From: Pseudomonas sp. ICMP22404
GTDB taxonomy: Bacteria; Pseudomonadota; Gammaproteobacteria; Pseudomonadales; Pseudomonadaceae
Assembly: GCF_006227205.1 (NCBI RefSeq)
Contig: NZ_VCNG01000002.1
Location: forward strand, 248,001 to 312,000
Direction of reading: 5' to 3'
Length of the DNA: 64,000 nucleotides
Shown one piece after another: positions 17,339 to 26,059 of the stretch. The translations under genes were made by a program, and so were the position numbers. The notes under the pieces were generated by a model, which had not been told where the DNA came from, did no database searches, and saw nothing but the letters and a program-made list of their open reading frames with translations. Within the stretch, counting starts at the first letter, position 1. Each line of letters starts with the position of its first letter.

Positions 17339-18334
17339 ATGATTCAGCTGACCGATGCCCGGCTTGCAAGCAAACAGACTACGTTTGAAGAAATCCCTTT
17401 TATTGATATCGCGCCATTACTGGATGGGAGCGATCCACTGAAAGTTTCGCGCCAGATCGGCGAAACTTGCGAGAAAGTCGGTTTTTTCTATATCAGGAAT
17501 CACGGCGTTTCTCGCACCTTGATAGACGCGATGTACGCTCAGACAAAAAATTTCTTTGCCCTGCCTTTTGATAAAAAGAATGAGCTGAACGTGGTTCATT
17601 CAGGTCCCACGCTTCGCGGCTACATTCCCATGTACGCGGAAAACGTCGATCCGGAAAACACCCGCGATTTCAAGGAGTGCTTCGACTACGGCGCCCATGA
17701 TGATGAAGTGTCTCCGTTCTTCGGGGCGAACCTGATGCCGTCAGAGCCCGCGCAATTTTCCGACGTCTGCGAGGCCTATCATCGTGCGATGCTTGACCTG
17801 GCTCGTAAGCTCATCAGCGCCATTGCCCTGAGCCTGGATCTGCCCGCGGACTACTTTGAAAAACTGCAGCGCAAGCCGATCACCATTCAGCGATTGTTGC
17901 ACTACCCCTCGCAGAGTGGCGAAATTTCACAAAAGGAAATCGGGATCGGAGCGCATACGGACTATGGTTTTCTGACGATTCTTTTCCAGGACAAGGTCGG
18001 CGGCTTGCAAGTACGCAATCGCGCTGGAGAATGGGTAAGCGCCCCACCGGTGGAGGACACATTCATTGTCAATATCGGTGATCTGGTGCAAACCCTGACG
18101 AATGATCGCTACACGTCGACCATGCACCGCGTGATCAATACCAGCGGCGTCGAACGGTATTCCATTCCCTTCTTCATTGACTTGGACTTCGACGCGCCGG
18201 TTGAGACCGTCGCCACGTGCATCAGTGCCGATAACCCGGCCAAGTACGCGCCTTACACCTGCGGTCAACACAAATACAGCCGCTTTGTCGCCAGCTATGC
18301 CCATCTGCAGCCTATCGAAGGCGCCAGCCACTAG
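17339..18334 (+). CDS. 2-oxoglutarate/Fe(II)-dependent dioxygenase (isopenicillin-N-synthase-like)
   Basis: This 331-residue enzyme has the DIOX_N start (IPFIDIAPLLDGSDPLKVSRQIGETCEKVGFFYIRNHGV) and a 2OG-FeII core with iron ligands in HTDYGFLTIL (H-x-D, about 206-208) and STMHRVIN (about 262), followed by RYSIPFF, whose Arg and Ser bind 2-oxoglutarate. Length and motifs fit small-molecule hydroxylases or oxidases of the IPNS/gibberellin-oxidase-like group. GAGGA precedes the ATG. In this setting it could hydroxylate or demethylate a betaine or an amino acid, but nothing in the sequence decides the substrate. It is convergent with the GlxA/AraC regulator gene that follows. Confidence 0.85.
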   Translation: MIQLTDARLASKQTTFEEIPFIDIAPLLDGSDPLKVSRQIGETCEKVGFFYIRNHGVSRTLIDAMYAQTKNFFALPFDKKNELNVVHSGPTLRGYIPMYAENVDPENTRDFKECFDYGAHDDEVSPFFGANLMPSEPAQFSDVCEAYHRAMLDLARKLISAIALSLDLPADYFEKLQRKPITIQRLLHYPSQSGEISQKEIGIGAHTDYGFLTILFQDKVGGLQVRNRAGEWVSAPPVEDTFIVNIGDLVQTLTNDRYTSTMHRVINTSGVERYSIPFFIDLDFDAPVETVATCISADNPAKYAPYTCGQHKYSRFVASYAHLQPIEGASH

Positions 18335-18364
18335 TTGATCTACGTTCCGTTTATCTGAGCCCCA

Positions 18365-19396
18365 TTAAAACCCGGTCACCGTCTGCGTGGAGGCGGTGGC
18401 TGCCTGGGAATGTACAGGGGTTGTCCCATGGGTATTCGACGAAGTGCGTTCATGACGTGGCGTGACGCCGAAATACCCTCGATAGCTTCTGGTGAATTGG
18501 TCTGCTGAACCAAAGCCGCACAGCGTACCTATTTTCAGGATGGATAATGGGGAGTGCTTCAACAACTGCTGTGCCCGGACTAAGCGCAGCTTGAGGTAAT
18601 AGCGCAACGGAGAAATGTCCAAGTACTTTTGAAACAACCGCTCCAGTTGGCGCCGTGAAATCCCGACCTTGTGTGCCAGCACCTTGAGTTCGAGGGGCGC
18701 GTCCAGATGGGCCTCCATCAACAGGATGGCCGCTTGCAGTTTGGGCTGGTTGGCGCCCAGTGTATGCCTGAGCGGTATGCGCTGCTGATCCTGATCATCT
18801 CGCATACGTTCATACATGAACATGTCGGAAATTGCCGCGGCCAATTCACGGCCATGCTCGCTTCTGATGATGTGCAACATCATGTCCATCGGTGCGGTGC
18901 CGCCCGATGAGGTCAAGTGGTTTCTATCGATGGAGAAGAGGTGTGGCGTGATATCTGCCACTGGAAACGCTTCGCGCATCAGCTCCAGGCATTGCCAATG
19001 AACACTGCATCGGTGTCCTTCCAACAGTCCGGCTTTGCCCAGCGCCCAGCTCCCTGTGCAGATGGCCCCCAACTTGCGACCCAGGCGGGCTTGGCTCTGC
19101 AGCCAAAGCACATGTTCATGGCTGACGCTGTCCTGGATATGCATTCCGCCGCACACGATCACGGTGGATAACGGAGGGGTTTCTTGCATGCTGGTGTCGG
19201 GTGTTATTTGCAAGCCGGCGCTGGCACGCACGGGCTTTGCGTCCTGGCCCAGGGTGAACCATCGGTACAACTCTCTACCGGAGAGCTGATTGGCCATGCG
19301 CAAGGGTTCTATCGCTGATGCCAGGGAAATGAAAGTGAAGCCATCCAACAGCAGGAATCCGACGGATTGTGGGACAGGGGGCTGCGAAGTGGACAC
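18365..19396 (-). CDS. GlxA/GbdR-type AraC-family regulator (with DJ-1-like Cys)
   Basis: This regulator has about 343 residues: an N-terminal class-I-glutamine-amidotransferase (DJ-1/PfpI-like) domain (VGFLLLDGFTFISLASAIEPLRMANQL, LGAICTGSWALGKAGLLEGHRC) and a C-terminal AraC double HTH (LAHKVGISRRQLERLFQKYL, LCGFGSADQFTRSYRGYFGVTPRHER). This is the architecture of GbdR, CdhR and ArgR-like activators, which sense betaines, carnitine or arginine in Pseudomonas. The GTG at 19396 is chosen because AGGAG lies 9 bases upstream; an upstream ATG at 19495 would overlap the next gene. It is probably an activator of nearby betaine genes. Confidence 0.85.
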   Translation of the reverse strand: MSTSQPPVPQSVGFLLLDGFTFISLASAIEPLRMANQLSGRELYRWFTLGQDAKPVRASAGLQITPDTSMQETPPLSTVIVCGGMHIQDSVSHEHVLWLQSQARLGRKLGAICTGSWALGKAGLLEGHRCSVHWQCLELMREAFPVADITPHLFSIDRNHLTSSGGTAPMDMMLHIIRSEHGRELAAAISDMFMYERMRDDQDQQRIPLRHTLGANQPKLQAAILLMEAHLDAPLELKVLAHKVGISRRQLERLFQKYLDISPLRYYLKLRLVRAQQLLKHSPLSILKIGTLCGFGSADQFTRSYRGYFGVTPRHERTSSNTHGTTPVHSQAATASTQTVTGF

Positions 19397-19437
19397 TATG
19401 TTGCGCTCCTTTTGGATATTACGTACCCGTGCAGCTC

Positions 19438-20394
19438 TCACAGTTCGTGGCGACTTTCCCTCGACGGTGGATAACCAAAAAAAGAGCTGTAGCATTTGCT
19501 GAAATGGGGGGTCGAGGCAAAGCCGCAGGCGATTGAAACATCGATGATCGTAAGGCTTGAGTTCTGTATCAGGCGCTGGGCGCCTTTAAGGCGCAATGCC
19601 AGGTAGTAACGTTGTGGAGGAATTCCCAATTGTTCCTGGAAGAGGCGTTGCACTTGGCGTCTTGATAGCCGAACACACTCGGCGAGTTGATCCTGGCTCA
19701 ACGGCTCTTCCAGGTTACATTCCATCAATGTGATGATTTCTCGTAGCGCGGCGCTGACCTTGCCATCTTGAACCGGCACTGATGTACGAAACCTGGACTG
19801 GTCATGATCCAGCAGCTCAAAAACCGCATTCACGACATCCTGATCAAGCGTTGCGTAAAGCCACTTGATCATCATTTGAAATGCCCCCGCGGGGCTGGCC
19901 GCCGTGAGCCGGTCTCGATCAATTGCCATGGCGTCCAGAGTTACATTTGTGTTGGGTGAACATTCGGATAAAGCGATCCGTTGTTCTGCGTGAATGGCAC
20001 AGCGGTAGCCATCCAACAACCCGGCTTTACCCAGATACCAGGCGCCATTCCACAACCCACCGAGCGCAATGGGCATGCTGGCGAGCTTGTTCAAGAGTTT
20101 CACCAGTCCGTCAGGCACGACTCTTGGCGTACGCAACCCACCGCAGACAATCATCAGATCCAGGGCGGCGATTCTAATGTCGGTAAGCGGGGTATCCGGC
20201 CTGATAGGGATGGCCAGGTCGCTCGTGACTTCGGAGTCGTTGCAACTGAATGTATGAACTTTTACCGAGCCTGGCCGAATCAGATTGGCCGTCACGAGCA
20301 CGTCCAGGCATTGCGTAAAGCACGTCAGGGAGAAGTTCTCAAGCAAGAGGAAGCCGATGCTTGATGTTTGATGACACACGGTTAACTGATTCAT
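19438..20394 (-). CDS. Second GlxA-type AraC-family regulator (DJ-1 Cys not present)
   Basis: This 318-residue protein has the same layout as its neighbour: a DJ-1/PfpI-like domain (SIGFLLLENFSLTCFTQCLDVL, LMIVCGGLRTPR, GAWYLGKAGLLDGYRCAIH) followed by an AraC HTH (LAECVRLSRRQVQRLFQEQL, IACGFASTPHFSKCYSSFFGYPPSRE). At the nucleophile-elbow position the usual CTG is replaced by WNG. It ends 41 bp before the start of the other GlxA regulator, so the pair is probably one transcript. It begins 10 bp after the DddP-like gene, so it may be co-transcribed with it, which hints that it regulates the DddP-like function. Confidence 0.85.
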   Translation of the reverse strand: MNQLTVCHQTSSIGFLLLENFSLTCFTQCLDVLVTANLIRPGSVKVHTFSCNDSEVTSDLAIPIRPDTPLTDIRIAALDLMIVCGGLRTPRVVPDGLVKLLNKLASMPIALGGLWNGAWYLGKAGLLDGYRCAIHAEQRIALSECSPNTNVTLDAMAIDRDRLTAASPAGAFQMMIKWLYATLDQDVVNAVFELLDHDQSRFRTSVPVQDGKVSAALREIITLMECNLEEPLSQDQLAECVRLSRRQVQRLFQEQLGIPPQRYYLALRLKGAQRLIQNSSLTIIDVSIACGFASTPHFSKCYSSFFGYPPSRESRHEL

Positions 20395-20404
20395 CGATCG
20401 AGTT

Positions 20405-21751
20405 TCATGCTTGCAGAAAACTGTCGTCGAAAGGGTAGTGCGTCAGCAGTTCATAGCCGGTTTCGGTGACCAACAACTGGTTCTCCAACTTGATGCCATC
20501 GCGGCCACCCACTTCACCCACGTACGCTTCGACGCAAAGGGCCATGCCTGGCTGCAGCTCGCCCTCGTATCCGTAAGATTCCAAGTCCTCCGGATAGCGG
20601 ATACTGGGGTACTCGTCGCACAGGCCGACGCCATGGAACAGCACGCCGTATCGCTGGGCGCGGCAGAGTTCGGGCAGCCGATGCGACTGCTTGGTCAGCT
20701 CCGTGAAGCGCACGCCTGGCTTGATCAGCTCGATGTTGTGGGTGATATGGTCATGGGCAATTCGATACAGGCGTTTCTGTTCGGCCGTAGGCTCCAGCCC
20801 GCCGCAGATCCAACTGCGGGACATGTCCACGCACATGCCGTAGGTGCCGATCAGATCCGTGTCGAATGACAATAAGTCGCCGTCGCTCAACACCCGTGGG
20901 CCAGACTCCTGGAACCAGGGATTGGTGCGAGGGCCGGAGCTGAGAATTCGGGTCTCGATCCATTCGCCACCGCGGCGGATATTACCGGCATGCAGGGCGG
21001 CCCAGACATCGTTTTCAGTCACGCCGGCACGCATGGCCTGGTGCATTTCGGCTACCGAAGCTTCGCACGCGGCCACCGCACAGCGCATCGCCTTGACCTC
21101 ATCAGGGCCCTTGATCATGCGGGAGAATTCAGTCACTTCCTGGCCGCTGCAGATTTCGATCGCCAATGCATCCAAGGCGCGCAGGCCAGCGACTTCGATT
21201 CGATCCACCGCAAGCCGACGATTGACACCGGCGTGTTGGCGCAGCAACTCGTCGATTTGCGCGGCGAAATGTCTGGCGTGTCGGTCGGTGTGCTCACCGG
21301 TCTCGAAAAAGAAAAAAGACGCGCCACTGCGCAACTCTGTCACCAGCGGCAAGTGGGCGGACAGGTGATCGCAGCCATGAAAGTCCCACAGGACAACATG
21401 TCCACTGGCGGCGACGAAGCATGCCCGTGCGGGATTATGGGTCGTCCATAACTGCATGTTGGTGGTATCGGTTGCGTAGCGGATATTCAGCGGATCGAAT
21501 AACAGAATGCCGCCCAGGTCACGGGCTACCAACTGATCAACCAGTCGTTGCAATCGGTATGTACGCAGGGTGGGCAGATGGGGCGGTTCCAGGCCCAAAC
21601 GTTCCCACTCCGCAAAAGCCAGCGGCGTGGGGCCTATTTCGACGCGGTCGTTGTCCTCGGCGGAGCCATCTTTTTTTAATGCAGTTGCACGTTGTCTGGC
21701 TGGGTCGATGCGTCGGGCGTTGGCTGGAATCGAAAAAGGTGAAGAAGTCAT
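20405..21751 (-). CDS. dddP: DddP-family protein (M24 peptidase-fold DMSP lyase)
   Basis: This 448-residue protein matches the DddP branch of the M24 (creatinase/Xaa-Pro peptidase) fold throughout, including RIDPARQ, NDRVEIGPTPLAFAEW, DPLNIRYATDTTNMQLW, HNPARACFV and GGEWIETRILSSGPRTNPWFQE. The metal ligands and base of characterised DddP (Asp295, Asp307, His371, Asp377, Glu406, Glu421, as I recall them) are all present with a +2 offset: D297, D309, H373, D379 (HGVGLCDE), E408 and E423. It would split dimethylsulfoniopropionate to DMS and acrylate. No acrylate-handling gene (acuI, prpE, acuNK) is nearby, so the true substrate may be another onium compound. It lies just upstream of a GlxA regulator on the same strand. 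Confidence 0.82.
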   Translation of the reverse strand: MTSSPFSIPANARRIDPARQRATALKKDGSAEDNDRVEIGPTPLAFAEWERLGLEPPHLPTLRTYRLQRLVDQLVARDLGGILLFDPLNIRYATDTTNMQLWTTHNPARACFVAASGHVVLWDFHGCDHLSAHLPLVTELRSGASFFFFETGEHTDRHARHFAAQIDELLRQHAGVNRRLAVDRIEVAGLRALDALAIEICSGQEVTEFSRMIKGPDEVKAMRCAVAACEASVAEMHQAMRAGVTENDVWAALHAGNIRRGGEWIETRILSSGPRTNPWFQESGPRVLSDGDLLSFDTDLIGTYGMCVDMSRSWICGGLEPTAEQKRLYRIAHDHITHNIELIKPGVRFTELTKQSHRLPELCRAQRYGVLFHGVGLCDEYPSIRYPEDLESYGYEGELQPGMALCVEAYVGEVGGRDGIKLENQLLVTETGYELLTHYPFDDSFLQA

Positions 21752-21821
21752 GATGGCGTCCAGAGTTCAATCTGTGAAAGGTTCTGCCTGACCAGGCGAC
21801 CAACAAGCCGAAGGGCGTCCA

Positions 21822-21860
21822 TAGCCCGGTCACCGCTTGCGTGAAGCGGTGACCGGGCTA
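21822..21860. repeat. Perfect 17-bp hairpin between the aldehyde dehydrogenase and dddP genes
   Basis: The arms at 21822-21838 and 21844-21860 are exact complements (starting TAGCCCGGTCACCG) around loop GCGTG. It lies 35 bp beyond the aldehyde dehydrogenase stop. No T-run follows on either strand, so it is either a terminator without a classical tail or an mRNA-end stabiliser. Confidence 0.6.
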
Positions 21861-21895
21861 CTGAGCGTCGTCAATACAGCACGTGCCTGATCAGG

Positions 21896-23386
21896 TTACG
21901 AAGCGTCAATCCAGATGGTTTTCAGCTCGGTGTATTGGTCATGCGCCCAGACGGATTTGTCGCGACCACCAAAGCCTGATTCCTTGTAGCCACCGAACGG
22001 TGTAGATGCGTCGCCTTCCCCGAAACAGTTGACGGTGACCACGCCCGCACGAATCTCCCGCGACAGGCGCAAGGCATTACGCAGGCTGCCGGTATAGGCG
22101 GATGCCGCCAGGCCGTAGACTGTGTCGTTGGCAAGTTCTATGGCTTCGTCGAGAGTACTGAAGCTGGTGACACTCAGTACCGGCCCGAAGATCTCTTCGA
22201 TAAACAGGCGACTTTCACGTTCGACTCCGTCGATGATCGTCGGCTGGACGAAGACGCCGGACTCAGTCCCGCCACCTTGCGTCACGTTGAGTTGCTGCTC
22301 GGCGGCCAATTCCAGATACGAGCGCACTTTATCGAAATGCGTTTTGCTGATCATGGCACCGAGGCGATTTTCAGGATCCAGTGGGTCGCCCATTTTCCAA
22401 TCACGCAAATGCTTGCCGATCAGTTTCAGCAGTTCATCCTTGACGTCTTCATGGACAATCAGCCGTGAGGAGGCCGAGCAGTTTTCGCCCATGTTCCAGA
22501 AAGCGCCGGCGGTCACATACTGGGCAACCTGATCGAGGTCTTCGCAATCATTCATCACCACGGCGGGGTTCTTACCCCCCAGTTCGAGCACCACGCGCTT
22601 GAGGTTCGACTCGGACGCGTACTTGAGAAATAACCGGCCCGTGTCGGTAGAACCGGTGAAGCTGACCATTGCCACATCCATGTGCCGACCGATTGCTTCG
22701 CCAGCCTCCCGGCCGCCGCCAGGGGTAATATTGAATACGCCTGCCGGAATACCGGCCTGATGCGCCAACTCGGCAACACGCAATGCGGTCAGGGTGGTTT
22801 CCTTGGCCGGCTTGACCACGATGGAACAGCCAGCGGCCAAGGAAGGGCCGATCTTCCAGGCCAGCATCAGCAATGGGAAGTTCCAAGGCAGGACCAGGCC
22901 GACGACACCGATCGCTTCGCGCACCACCAGGGTTACCGCACCCTGGCCGGTCGGCGCGGTACTGTCGTACACCTTGTCGATCAGCTCCGCATGCCAGCGC
23001 AGGGTATGGATGGTATCGGGCACGTCGACGTTCTGGCATTCGCTGACTGGCTTGCCACTGTCCAGGCTTTCCAGCACGGCGAGCTCGTGTGCATTGTCTT
23101 CCAGCAATTGAGCGAAGCGCAGCAGCACTTGCTTGCGTGCGCCCGGTGACAGCTTATGCCAGCGCCCATCCTCGAACGCCTGCTTGGCGGCAGCCACGGC
23201 AACGTCGACGTCACGGGTATCGCATGCCGCAACCTCTGCAAGCTTTTCACCCGTGGCCGGGTTCGTCGTGATGAACGTTTTTCCAGAGAGGGCATCCCGG
23301 AACTCGCCGTTGATGAATGCCTGGGTAGGAAATTCCAACTTGGCGGCGATGGCCGCGTACTGTTCCTTGGTCAGTAGATCAGCCAT
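21896..23386 (-). CDS. NAD(P)-dependent aldehyde dehydrogenase (PuuC/KauB-like)
   Basis: This 496-residue enzyme has the ALDH landmarks: PWNFPLLMLAWKIGPSLAAG, FTGSTDTGR, the Glu-containing LELGGKNP, and a catalytic Cys in NMGENCSASSR. It is closest in look to the gamma-glutamyl-aminobutyraldehyde / omega-aminoaldehyde dehydrogenases of the Puu/Kau type. The ATG at 23386 lies one base after the stop of the DapA-family gene, so the two are co-transcribed. Behind a DapA-type lyase and a flavin oxidase it could oxidise 2-oxoglutarate semialdehyde, as in D-hydroxyproline breakdown, or an aminoaldehyde. I cannot decide from sequence. Confidence 0.87.
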   Translation of the reverse strand: MADLLTKEQYAAIAAKLEFPTQAFINGEFRDALSGKTFITTNPATGEKLAEVAACDTRDVDVAVAAAKQAFEDGRWHKLSPGARKQVLLRFAQLLEDNAHELAVLESLDSGKPVSECQNVDVPDTIHTLRWHAELIDKVYDSTAPTGQGAVTLVVREAIGVVGLVLPWNFPLLMLAWKIGPSLAAGCSIVVKPAKETTLTALRVAELAHQAGIPAGVFNITPGGGREAGEAIGRHMDVAMVSFTGSTDTGRLFLKYASESNLKRVVLELGGKNPAVVMNDCEDLDQVAQYVTAGAFWNMGENCSASSRLIVHEDVKDELLKLIGKHLRDWKMGDPLDPENRLGAMISKTHFDKVRSYLELAAEQQLNVTQGGGTESGVFVQPTIIDGVERESRLFIEEIFGPVLSVTSFSTLDEAIELANDTVYGLAASAYTGSLRNALRLSREIRAGVVTVNCFGEGDASTPFGGYKESGFGGRDKSVWAHDQYTELKTIWIDAS

Positions 23387-23387
23387 T

Positions 23388-24290
23388 TCAGGCACCTCCA
23401 GTGATCTGCGCGATGTTGCGCTTGAGCTCGGTGACGACGCCTTGCAGCGTCTGCTTTTCATCCACATCCAGGCCCTGCAGGGGGGCGCGCAGGCCACCGG
23501 TGCTCAAGCCATTCAGTTCACACCCGTACTTGATGGACTGGACAAACTTCCCGCCTTCCAGAGCGTCCATCAGTGGCATCATCGCCGCCATGATGCGACG
23601 GCCTTTGTCGAAGTTTTTCTCGACGACGCAGGCCTCGTACAGGGCGACGTGCTCGCGAGGGATGAAGTTGGAACCGGCACACACCCAGCTGCGGGCGCCC
23701 CATGCGAAAAACTCCAGGGCCTGATCGTCCCATCCGCAAGACAGGGCGATGCGCGGGTATTTACAGGCCAAACGGTGCAACTGGGCCATGTCGCCGGAGC
23801 TTTCCTTGATGGCGACGATGTTTGTCACATCGCTGACCTCATCAAAGAATTCCTCGCCCATGCTTACGCTCATGCGGCCTGGATAGTTGTAAAGCATGAT
23901 GGGGAGCGAGGCCGCGCGGTCCACAGCCTTGACATGCAATGCGATCTCTTTTTGCGTTGGCAGCGCATAGGGGGGCGAGCCAACCAACAATGCATCGGCC
24001 TTGATGGCCTTCGCTGCTTCGGCGTAGGCGACCGAGTCCTCAGTGCGAATGGCCCCGGTACCCACGATCAGCGGTAGACGACCGCGCAACACGTCCTTGG
24101 CCTGGGCGGCCAAGTCGAAACGCTCCTGGGGAGAGTGGGCGTAATATTCGCCGGTTGAGCCGCCAATAATGACACCGTGCACTTTGGAGTCGACCAGATA
24201 CTCCAGGACTTCGGCAAAGGCTGTCTTATCGATACTGCCGTCAGAGGTCAGGGGCGTAATGGCCGGTGTGTAAATGCCTTCAAATTTCAT
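23388..24290 (-). CDS. DapA-family lyase/aldolase (dihydrodipicolinate synthase superfamily)
   Basis: This 300-residue class I lyase has the Schiff-base Lys in VAIKESSGD, the conserved Tyr in LYNYPGR, and the N-terminal GGSTGEYYAHS, where DapA enzymes read GTTGE. The superfamily covers many catabolic pyruvate-type aldolases and the hydroxyproline-pathway deaminase that makes 2-oxoglutarate semialdehyde. The ATG at 24290 (MKFEGIYTPAITPL) is the family start and has GGAGCGAG upstream. The flavin oxidase gene upstream and the ALDH gene downstream, both on the same strand, support a catabolic rather than lysine-biosynthetic role. Confidence 0.85.
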   Translation of the reverse strand: MKFEGIYTPAITPLTSDGSIDKTAFAEVLEYLVDSKVHGVIIGGSTGEYYAHSPQERFDLAAQAKDVLRGRLPLIVGTGAIRTEDSVAYAEAAKAIKADALLVGSPPYALPTQKEIALHVKAVDRAASLPIMLYNYPGRMSVSMGEEFFDEVSDVTNIVAIKESSGDMAQLHRLACKYPRIALSCGWDDQALEFFAWGARSWVCAGSNFIPREHVALYEACVVEKNFDKGRRIMAAMMPLMDALEGGKFVQSIKYGCELNGLSTGGLRAPLQGLDVDEKQTLQGVVTELKRNIAQITGGA

Positions 24291-24427
24291 CAATCTCGCT
24301 CCAATTAGTATCACTGTCTTTCAAGCGGCGCCGCTCGATAGGTCAGCGCCGCCAGTTTTTCAACCATGGGAAGCCGCCTGCAGAAGAACGAACAAGCGGA
24401 CTGGAACTTCTTAAAATATGGGGCGGG

Positions 24428-25747
24428 TCAGCTTTCTTTACCGGCTCGGTATTGCCCCCAGCGCAAACTTATATTGACGCCTGCTGAAACCAGTGGAGCA
24501 GGGGGGTTAGGGCATGGCCCCGGCGATTTCAAGACGAAATCGATGAGTTCAGAGTGCTCCCCGGCCAGCCAGTCCGCTAAGAGCTTCCCGGTGGCTGTCC
24601 CACGGGTAACCCCCAACCCGTTGCAGCAGAGTGCTCCATAGACATTGGGCGACAGTTCGCCGAAATGCCCCATGTGGTTACGTGAAAGCGCCAATGCGCC
24701 TCCCCAGGTATATTCGAACTTCATCTCAGGCAACATAGGAAAGCGTTGCTCGAAAGATGCCTGATGCCTGGCAACAAAGCGTTTCAAGTATTTTGAATCG
24801 CTGCGGCCGTCCGGATTGAAGCTGAAACTGTTACGGATCAGAAGACGGTGGTCCGGTGTGCGACGTACCGTAGTACCGAATGGATCCGCAGGGATGACAC
24901 CCCAATAAGGTCGGCCGCCGAGGCGAGCTTGCTCTTGTTCGGTCATGGGGCGGGTCAGGCTGGCATAAGTGAACACCGGCAGCATTCGCCCTTTGAGAAA
25001 GCCGAAACTCATACCAAAGGCATTATTGGTCAGGATCAGTTTGTCCGCGGTGATTGAACCTGAGGCATGCTTGAGTACCGTCTTTGTGCCATATTCCACA
25101 TGAGTGATTGCAGTGTTTTCGTACAGCGTCACATTACTGGGAAGACTGTCGGCCAAGCCTTTGACAAGCGCCGAAGGCTGAAGCAGAGAAGTCCCTGGGG
25201 TAAACAATGCTTTACGGTAGAAATGCGTGCCAATATGTTCGGGTAATTCACCAGCCTCAATCATCTGGTAGGGCTGATCGAGTTTATCGAGTCCGCGGCG
25301 ATAGGCATCCAGAACGGCGATGCCTCTTGGTTCAACGGCGGCCTGATATTTGCCACAATGCTTCATTTGGCAATCGATGCTGTGTTGTTCAACTAACTCT
25401 TTTAGATAATTCAGGCCACTCAAATTAAGTTTAAGTGTTGTTTTTGCCGTGGCGATATCGCCTATGTAATCCTCCGCGGCGATGTCATGCGGCAAATCGA
25501 TAGCGAACCCGGCATTGCGACCGGAGGTGCCAAAACCCACTTCCTGAGCTTCGATCAACAGGATGGTGTCATCGGGAAAATGAGCCGCCAGCTGACGGGC
25601 GGCGGCAAGCCCTGTGAAGCCGGCACCGACAATGACCCAGCGTGCGTGGCTATGGCCTTGGTGGGCTGGCTTGATCTGGCGCCCCTTGCTCAAGTGGTAC
25701 CACCCGCAGGATTGGTCATCGGCAGGTAACGAAGATACTTTCAACAT
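24428..25747 (-). CDS. DadA/PuuB-type FAD-dependent amine or amino acid oxidase
   Basis: This protein of about 439 residues has an N-terminal FAD-binding motif, VIVGAGFTGLAAARQLA, then EAQEVGFGTSGRNAGFAID, the signature of the D-amino acid dehydrogenase / gamma-glutamylputrescine oxidase (DAO) family. The C-terminal half ends in the typical LCCNGLGVTRGTATGKLLADWL. The start at 25747 (MLKVSSLP) has AGGA seven bases upstream; an ATG seven codons further up is possible. It precedes the DapA-family gene by 137 bp. In the hydroxyproline-betaine logic it would oxidise the secondary amine left after demethylation; in the putrescine logic it would oxidise a gamma-glutamylamine. Confidence 0.83.
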   Translation of the reverse strand: MLKVSSLPADDQSCGWYHLSKGRQIKPAHQGHSHARWVIVGAGFTGLAAARQLAAHFPDDTILLIEAQEVGFGTSGRNAGFAIDLPHDIAAEDYIGDIATAKTTLKLNLSGLNYLKELVEQHSIDCQMKHCGKYQAAVEPRGIAVLDAYRRGLDKLDQPYQMIEAGELPEHIGTHFYRKALFTPGTSLLQPSALVKGLADSLPSNVTLYENTAITHVEYGTKTVLKHASGSITADKLILTNNAFGMSFGFLKGRMLPVFTYASLTRPMTEQEQARLGGRPYWGVIPADPFGTTVRRTPDHRLLIRNSFSFNPDGRSDSKYLKRFVARHQASFEQRFPMLPEMKFEYTWGGALALSRNHMGHFGELSPNVYGALCCNGLGVTRGTATGKLLADWLAGEHSELIDFVLKSPGPCPNPPAPLVSAGVNISLRWGQYRAGKES

Positions 25748-26059
25748 TTCAAGATCCTGTTCATTCAACCGATCCGACGCCAGTCATGCAAAACGACCGA
25801 GCGCCAAGGAGTGCGGTCATCGTCCTATCAACCGTTGAACCACCGTATGCGCCAGCGAAAGTTGGCAATTCATGCGAGCGAGTATTCAATAGACGTCGCT
25901 ATCAAGCTTTTAAAGTTTCAAACGACTATGTGGTCTGACGGAATTGAAGTGTTTTTGCAGTTGCCTGGGTTATCGAATCTATACCGGCCTACATCCCAAA
26001 CTTGGCTAAAATCTACAGGGTGGAGCCCGTCATCGACTTGCCCCACCGCTGTATTCATA
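25748..26059. other. Intergenic stretch between the flavin oxidase and ProX-type genes
   Basis: No gene, hairpin terminator or clear palindrome is visible. Both flanking genes are on the minus strand, so the oxidase promoter should lie in the first hundred bases beside 25747. Confidence 0.4.

Noticed and set aside
18365..18420. Resemblance of the GlxA 3' end (CCCGGTCACCG) to the hairpin at 21822
   Set aside because: Only about 11 bases match in the first arm and the second arm differs, so it is not a convincing repeat pair.
21896..25747. Reading the oxidase/ALDH pair as a Puu putrescine pathway
   Set aside because: No gamma-glutamylputrescine synthetase or hydrolase gene is present and a DapA-family gene sits between them; it is kept only as an alternative.
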